A stretch of DNA of 64,000 nucleotides from Sipunculus nudus. Its lineage: Eukaryota; Annelida; Sipuncula; Golfingiida; Sipunculidae. The notes under the pieces are model-generated. The model saw nothing but the letters and a program-made list of their open reading frames with translations, had not been told where the DNA came from and ran no database searches. The stretch spans positions 42,338,340 through 42,402,339 of the forward strand of contig CM049322.1 of NCBI GenBank assembly GCA_026874595.1, written 5' to 3'. The position numbers were made by a program, and so were the translations under genes. This document shows positions 60,070-64,000 of this stretch, piece after piece (positions within the stretch are counted from its first letter, which is position 1; each line of letters begins with the position of its first letter).

Positions 60070-63024
60070 TAGGGCTGGGTATCGCCTGTAGATTTCGTAT
60101 TGCAATATATTGCGACATATGGTAGCGTATTGCAATACGTATCGCTATATTTTCATTGCATCAAGTTTATAGGAAAAGAATGTGTTGTCTACATGATATA
60201 TATCTCAAAAGACTTTAGTAGAGAATATTAACGAATGAATAATTGTTTTGACCGTGTTCAGCACTTTTCTCTTTTTGTTGTATGGGAATATCCTCGTATC
60301 CCAATAAGTCATCAAGCAGACATGCATATTTCCTTGGGCGGACCCTTGATTTATGGTATATTTAGGTATGTCATTAATCCCAACACTTCTAGATATCTAG
60401 ATATCTGAAGAAGAAACAACAGTTTACTGAAAAAAATCCGTTTTACGCACGTTTGAAAAAATTTGCAAGATATCGATTAAAAAAAAAATGTATCGCGATA
60501 CGCAATATGCGAATCACCGTATGGCGATATACCGATATATCGATAATATCGCGCAGCCCAAATATATATATATATTTACACACACACACAAATGTAAAGT
60601 GCTTGTTACCATTTGTAACACGATACCAGGCTGGGGCGATACGTCTCATGTGCTTTTCAGGGCCTTGAAAACACTCATTGTTTCCAGACTGGCTGCAATA
60701 GAAATGTCCATCATGATATGGCATATTAAGTTAATTTTCTAGTGTGGTTTCAACAGCATTTACCCTTTTAGAAGGAACACTGTGCCATGTTCAGAGGGAT
60801 TAATACTGTATGTACTTTAAAAGTTAAAAATTAGTTCTGGAATATTTTAACATTTTTATTTTACCCAGCCATCCTACCTCAACCGCTTCAATATAGTGCT
60901 GAGTAATGTTATAAATTGTCCTACCCGATGTTTTAATATTCGATTGATAGCAGATGCAACATTTTTTTTAGTGCGAATATATTAATTATTTTTTTAGTCA
61001 CTAAAAAGTATTACTATTAAAAATCCGACAATTGTTCAAAGATGCTGTGCTCGCTCAGTATTAAACTGTATACCTGGTGCATGCATTTAAGGTATATATA
61101 CTGTATATGCATACATACTCCAGTGTTTTATATATGCTCTAGCCAAGGTCTAGTCACTTTAAATATATAATCTATAAAATATTTTTGTGACCCCTAAACC
61201 GGGCCAACATAAAATTGAATACAGTAGAAGGCATTTTTCCGAAACCGTCCTAGCAGGCTTTTTTCTCAGAAAAAAAAAAAGAAAAATCCTTCTGAATAAC
61301 GGTCAACGTTGTACTTCACTATGTGCCAGGTTACCCGGGAAAATCCTTTTGCTTTTCGGATTTCGTAATGGACGACCGAGACTTATAAACATAATCCATT
61401 AAGTAGTTTTCAGAAAACCTGGAACTTGTCCGCCGATATTATCAACAGATTTTTCGGAGTGAAAGGAAAATAGCATCACGATAGACCTTTCTACGAGCAT
61501 GCGCACTGTGCTTGTTTGAGCAGGGTTCCGGTCTGCAGGATACAGATCACCTGACCTCGGCATGTAAACAAACAGGTGGGAGGTTAATATCAAGTAATCA
61601 GGTGTCTAATATATTAAAAAAAATACTAAGTAGAATGTTAGTATTTTATAGCTAGATAGCTACATATTTTTGTTATTTGACCAGAAATAAAGCAACTAAT
61701 ATTATTATTTTGCGTTGACGTACGCAGCATGGATCAGTCAGGTAAAGATACGTTCAAAACATACAGCGTTTCCAAGTTGACACTGATTGGTTTAGGTTCT
61801 CTCGGTTGCCAAGAATTTATGTCACTCCAACGGGGCAACAAACACGTGCCGTGCACGTGTATGTTGTCGACTCTTCACACTTGTCAGGTACCTCCGATAG
61901 GTGTCGCTAGTGAAATTGAAGGGTTTATTGTCGACAACTGCTTAATTTCTTTAGCAGCCCATAGACGGCGGCAGTTCAGGAGTAATGAGAGAAAAGCAAG
62001 GGATATAATTAAAAACAGATGAGTTTTCCAACGATAGCAAACCATGCGTATATTCTATTGCGATGGAGGATTTAATAACTTTCAGATCTAACGTAGATTA
62101 AATCTTATCGGATGTCCCAGCCTGCTTCATTTGCTTTCTCCCAACTTTTCTGGTTATCAGTTATAGTGGATCTGCAAATGTTGAACATTCTTTCCGAGGC
62201 TTGTTATTACTGTCGTTCCACGTAATAATTGTCAGATTTTCATAAAAAGGCATTATGCCCTCCATGTTCTCTTCTCTGATGCTGTGTTTCTGCCAGAAGA
62301 AGGCTGATAGTGTATGAGTAGGGTCCTCTTGGGCAGTGATAATGAAGTGATTAATATGATAAATAATGGCGAGTTTAAGCAGATGACATACTTGAATTAG
62401 CATGCAATGCCGCGCACATAAACCTGCTAAGGCAAATGCGATGTACGAATGATGCTCACTAATGCCCATCCCAGTAAACTCCTCATTTGTCTGGCCTGGC
62501 ATAAGAGCCAAAGCTGATAAAACTATGCCTGCTCTAGTACAAACGAGATGTGGCTGATAACATATGAATGCACATGGATGAACTACTTAGTCGCTTGTTG
62601 GTGGTATAGAGAAGGCCAGCGTTAAGGGGCTAGTTGTAGTTTTTACACTACCAGTTGATTAGGTTGTAGTTTTCACACTACTGGGGCAAACACCTGCCTA
62701 CTGGCTTTTGTGGCTCGTTATTACAAATATTCGTGTAAAAAATTTATTTTTGCAAAACATTTCGTAAAAGCGAATCAATTTTCAGTTCCGAAGTGAACAT
62801 TTTGAAAAAAAAAAATTGTAAAGAAAAAAAGTGGAATATGTAATATATCAGCGATAATAGTAGTCGGCTATTTTAGGATGTGTTTCGTGGGATCTTACAT
62901 ACCTCATAAAATTATAATAGTACATCTCTTGGCCTTTGATATAGTAATTGTGTCCATAATTATCGGCCCCACTGGTAATATGCGCCTCCGGATACCAGCG
63001 AATTTCATACCATATCCCAGTGTT
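57834..63024 (-). CDS. Lipocalin of the ApoD/Lazarillo type, first exon not found
   Basis: Extracellular beta-barrel carrier for small hydrophobic ligands. Five - strand exons with matching phases: 62903-63024 (TGIWYEIRWYP, the GxW lipocalin signature; then GADNYGHNYY and QEMYYYNFM), 60610-60692 (SQSGNNECFQGPEKHMRR, APAWYRVTN), 58976-59188 (LWVETDYDNYFVEFVC, the TDY motif; LLFSRKQTL; ELVKSLCVPQNRYIDVV), 58377-58406 (DCATNTALKR, the closing cysteine region), 57834-57916 (GEVSGIQYIGLLGVMANILH, then WTFPGKQ-stop). Order and spacing match ApoD: GxW, then TDYxNY, then Arg-rich helix, then C-terminal Cys. The last exon is hydrophobic, as a GPI-attachment signal might be. Insect Lazarillo is GPI-linked. 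The exon with signal peptide and first strand should lie above 63,030 but was not found, possibly beyond the window. Confidence 0.87.
58541..58774. repeat. (CA)n, (TC)n and (TA)n microsatellites
   Basis: CA then TC runs (58,541-58,602) and a separate TA run (58,714-58,774) lie in the lipocalin intron between exons 58976-59188 and 58377-58406. Confidence 0.95.
59987..60066. repeat. (TA)n microsatellite
   Basis: Long TA run abutting the left end of the hAT-like MITE. Another TA run lies at 63,034-63,080, just upstream of the first visible lipocalin exon. Confidence 0.95.
60071..60560. mobile_element. hAT-like MITE flanked by TA tracts
   Basis: Left end agggctgggtatcgc and right end gataatatcgcgcagccca are near-inverted repeats (GGGCTG-G--AT). 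The interior is rich in tatcgcgatac-like palindromic text, with no coding capacity. It lies between a TA microsatellite on the left (59,987-60,066) and another on the right, in a lipocalin intron. The hAT assignment is from the end sequence only. Confidence 0.5.
61729..62022 (+). other. Unidentified 97-codon open frame
   Basis: Starts MDQSGKDTFKTYSVSKLTL and ends ARDIIKNR. PIGVASEIEGFIVDNCLISL in the middle has a protein-like look, perhaps from a retroelement polyprotein, but no motif is diagnostic. It lies in the first visible lipocalin intron on the opposite strand. Confidence 0.2.
62161..62511 (-). other. Unidentified 116-codon open frame in lipocalin intron
   Basis: A long non-microsatellite frame in the window, starting MALMPGQTNEEFTG with FALAGLCARHCMLIQVCHLL in the middle and STFADPL at the end. 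It lies antisense to nothing and on the same strand as the lipocalin, between its first visible exon and the next. No family was recognised. It could be a transposon fragment. Confidence 0.2.
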
Positions 63025-64000
63025 CTGAAACAAGTATATATATATATATATATATATTAATATTATTTATATATATATTACTATTTGAAAAGTCTTTTAT
63101 CTTAATTCTTAATCTTTAAACTGGGGGGGGGGGCAAGTATTTATAAAATAAATGTAGTTCATTAAGCGAGGCCCCTTCCCATTTTAGTGAAACATCTTGA
63201 AACTATTGAATGTAATGGTACAAACTCGTGCTGATTAATCATGTCATATTCTCTTCCCAAAGGTAAGCCGAACAAGTCTTGGCGAAGGGGGGGGGGGGGT
63301 CAACTTGATCGAACAACACATAATTTTGGCGCGTGCCCCTTTTACCAGCTGCGATTGAATAAAAAAAATAATAATCAATTATTTTTGTGAGTTATCACAC
63401 AGTAAATAACCGCTTCTGCACTCAACATCAATATTACTTTCATTTTTATAGCTGACAGGTCCGCTTTATAACAATAGTCGCCTGATCTACCCATGAAATC
63501 ATATTAAACAACCGACTGGAAGCGTGGCATTCTTTAAATTAATTGATACTAGAGGAACATCGTCCGTTTAAAACAAAAGTAATCAGTGTTGTCAGAAAAT
63601 AATTTTGCTATTACGATTCACTATATATTAGATATAGGAAAGACTGCTGGTCGAGACATCATCTAATATTCGCATGCAGAATAGGCATACAAAAATACTC
63701 CATATTGAAACCCGGTGTATCTTAACGGTATAATGTTCCTCAGACTTATTTTGCTCGAACAAGAAGCACCCCCCCCCTTCAAGCCTTCCCTAGTCGTTCA
63801 CTTGGTGATATAACATCTTTGGCGGCTCCTATTCCGATCACATAGCTGCTGGTACTTTTATACGTAACCCATTGACTAAGAATCATAATAAAACAGTAAG
63901 AGACGATAAGACACGCGCGGGTTTTTGTGTATAAGCTGATATTTTCTTTCTATTCCCACTTTGAAAGCCTCTCTAAATCTAACATGCTCTCTTCTAAATC

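Noticed and set aside
59878-60135. Open frames on both strands around 60 kb
   Set aside because: They are created by the TA microsatellite and part of the hAT-like element.
1-64000. CRISPR array, operon, prophage or bacterial origin for the window
   Set aside because: Spliced genes, microsatellites and polyadenylation signals indicate a eukaryote. The direct repeats present are microsatellites or large duplications without regular spacers.

Overview
This window is metazoan nuclear DNA, most likely from a marine lophotrochozoan such as a mollusc. That assignment is an inference. It rests on the AT-rich sequence, short exons with GT-AG (and some GC-AG) introns, polyadenylation signals, many (TA)n and (CT)n microsatellites, tRNA-derived SINE-like and MITE-like repeats, and PAN plus C-type lectin gene architecture. 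There are no operons, ribosome binding sites, CRISPR arrays or phage. Most uninterrupted reading frames are chance or microsatellite frames. The real genes appear only when short exons are joined at splice sites with matching phases.

Region 1 (1-16,650, + strand) holds two tandem paralogues of a zinc-dependent medium-chain alcohol dehydrogenase. ADH-1 enters the window already in progress and ends at 9,332. ADH-2 is seen from ATG (12,202) to stop (16,650), but it has an in-frame TGA and lacks one Rossmann-fold exon, so it is probably decaying. A block of about 280 bp spanning an exon, its downstream intron and the next exon is nearly the same in both, although the other introns do not align. 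This suggests gene conversion.

Region 2 (about 18,500-46,700) is a lectin cluster built by segmental duplication. A 6-7 kb unit occurs at 20,240-27,180 and again at 33,190-39,230, and a smaller block at 18,520-20,130 recurs at 27,300-28,620. Two PAN/apple plus C-type lectin genes lie on the - strand (CTL-1 28,928-30,747; CTL-2 39,183-40,380). Broken lectin copies of a second lineage lie on the + strand (21.8, 34.1, 43.6-45.4 and 46.5 kb), giving an alternating, inward-facing arrangement. CTL-1 looks intact in the three exons found. CTL-2 has a frameshift in its PAN exon and altered lectin-fold elements.

Region 3 (about 46,700-57,430) is almost all repeats: local tandem duplications, a repeat family of roughly 400 bp between 51.8 and 57.4 kb, and a 1.9 kb non-autonomous transposon with TTAA ends, whose paralogous near-empty site lies nearby in inverted orientation.

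Region 4 (57,834-63,024, - strand) is a lipocalin gene of the ApoD/Lazarillo type. Five exons with matching phases are visible; the signal-peptide exon was not found. Its introns contain microsatellites and a hAT-like MITE.

The three gene families share no pathway. The ADHs suggest redox metabolism, the lectins secreted or surface glycan recognition (often immune in invertebrates), and the lipocalin small hydrophobic ligand binding. The main interest is how the lectin cluster and the ADH pair are evolving by duplication, conversion and exon loss.
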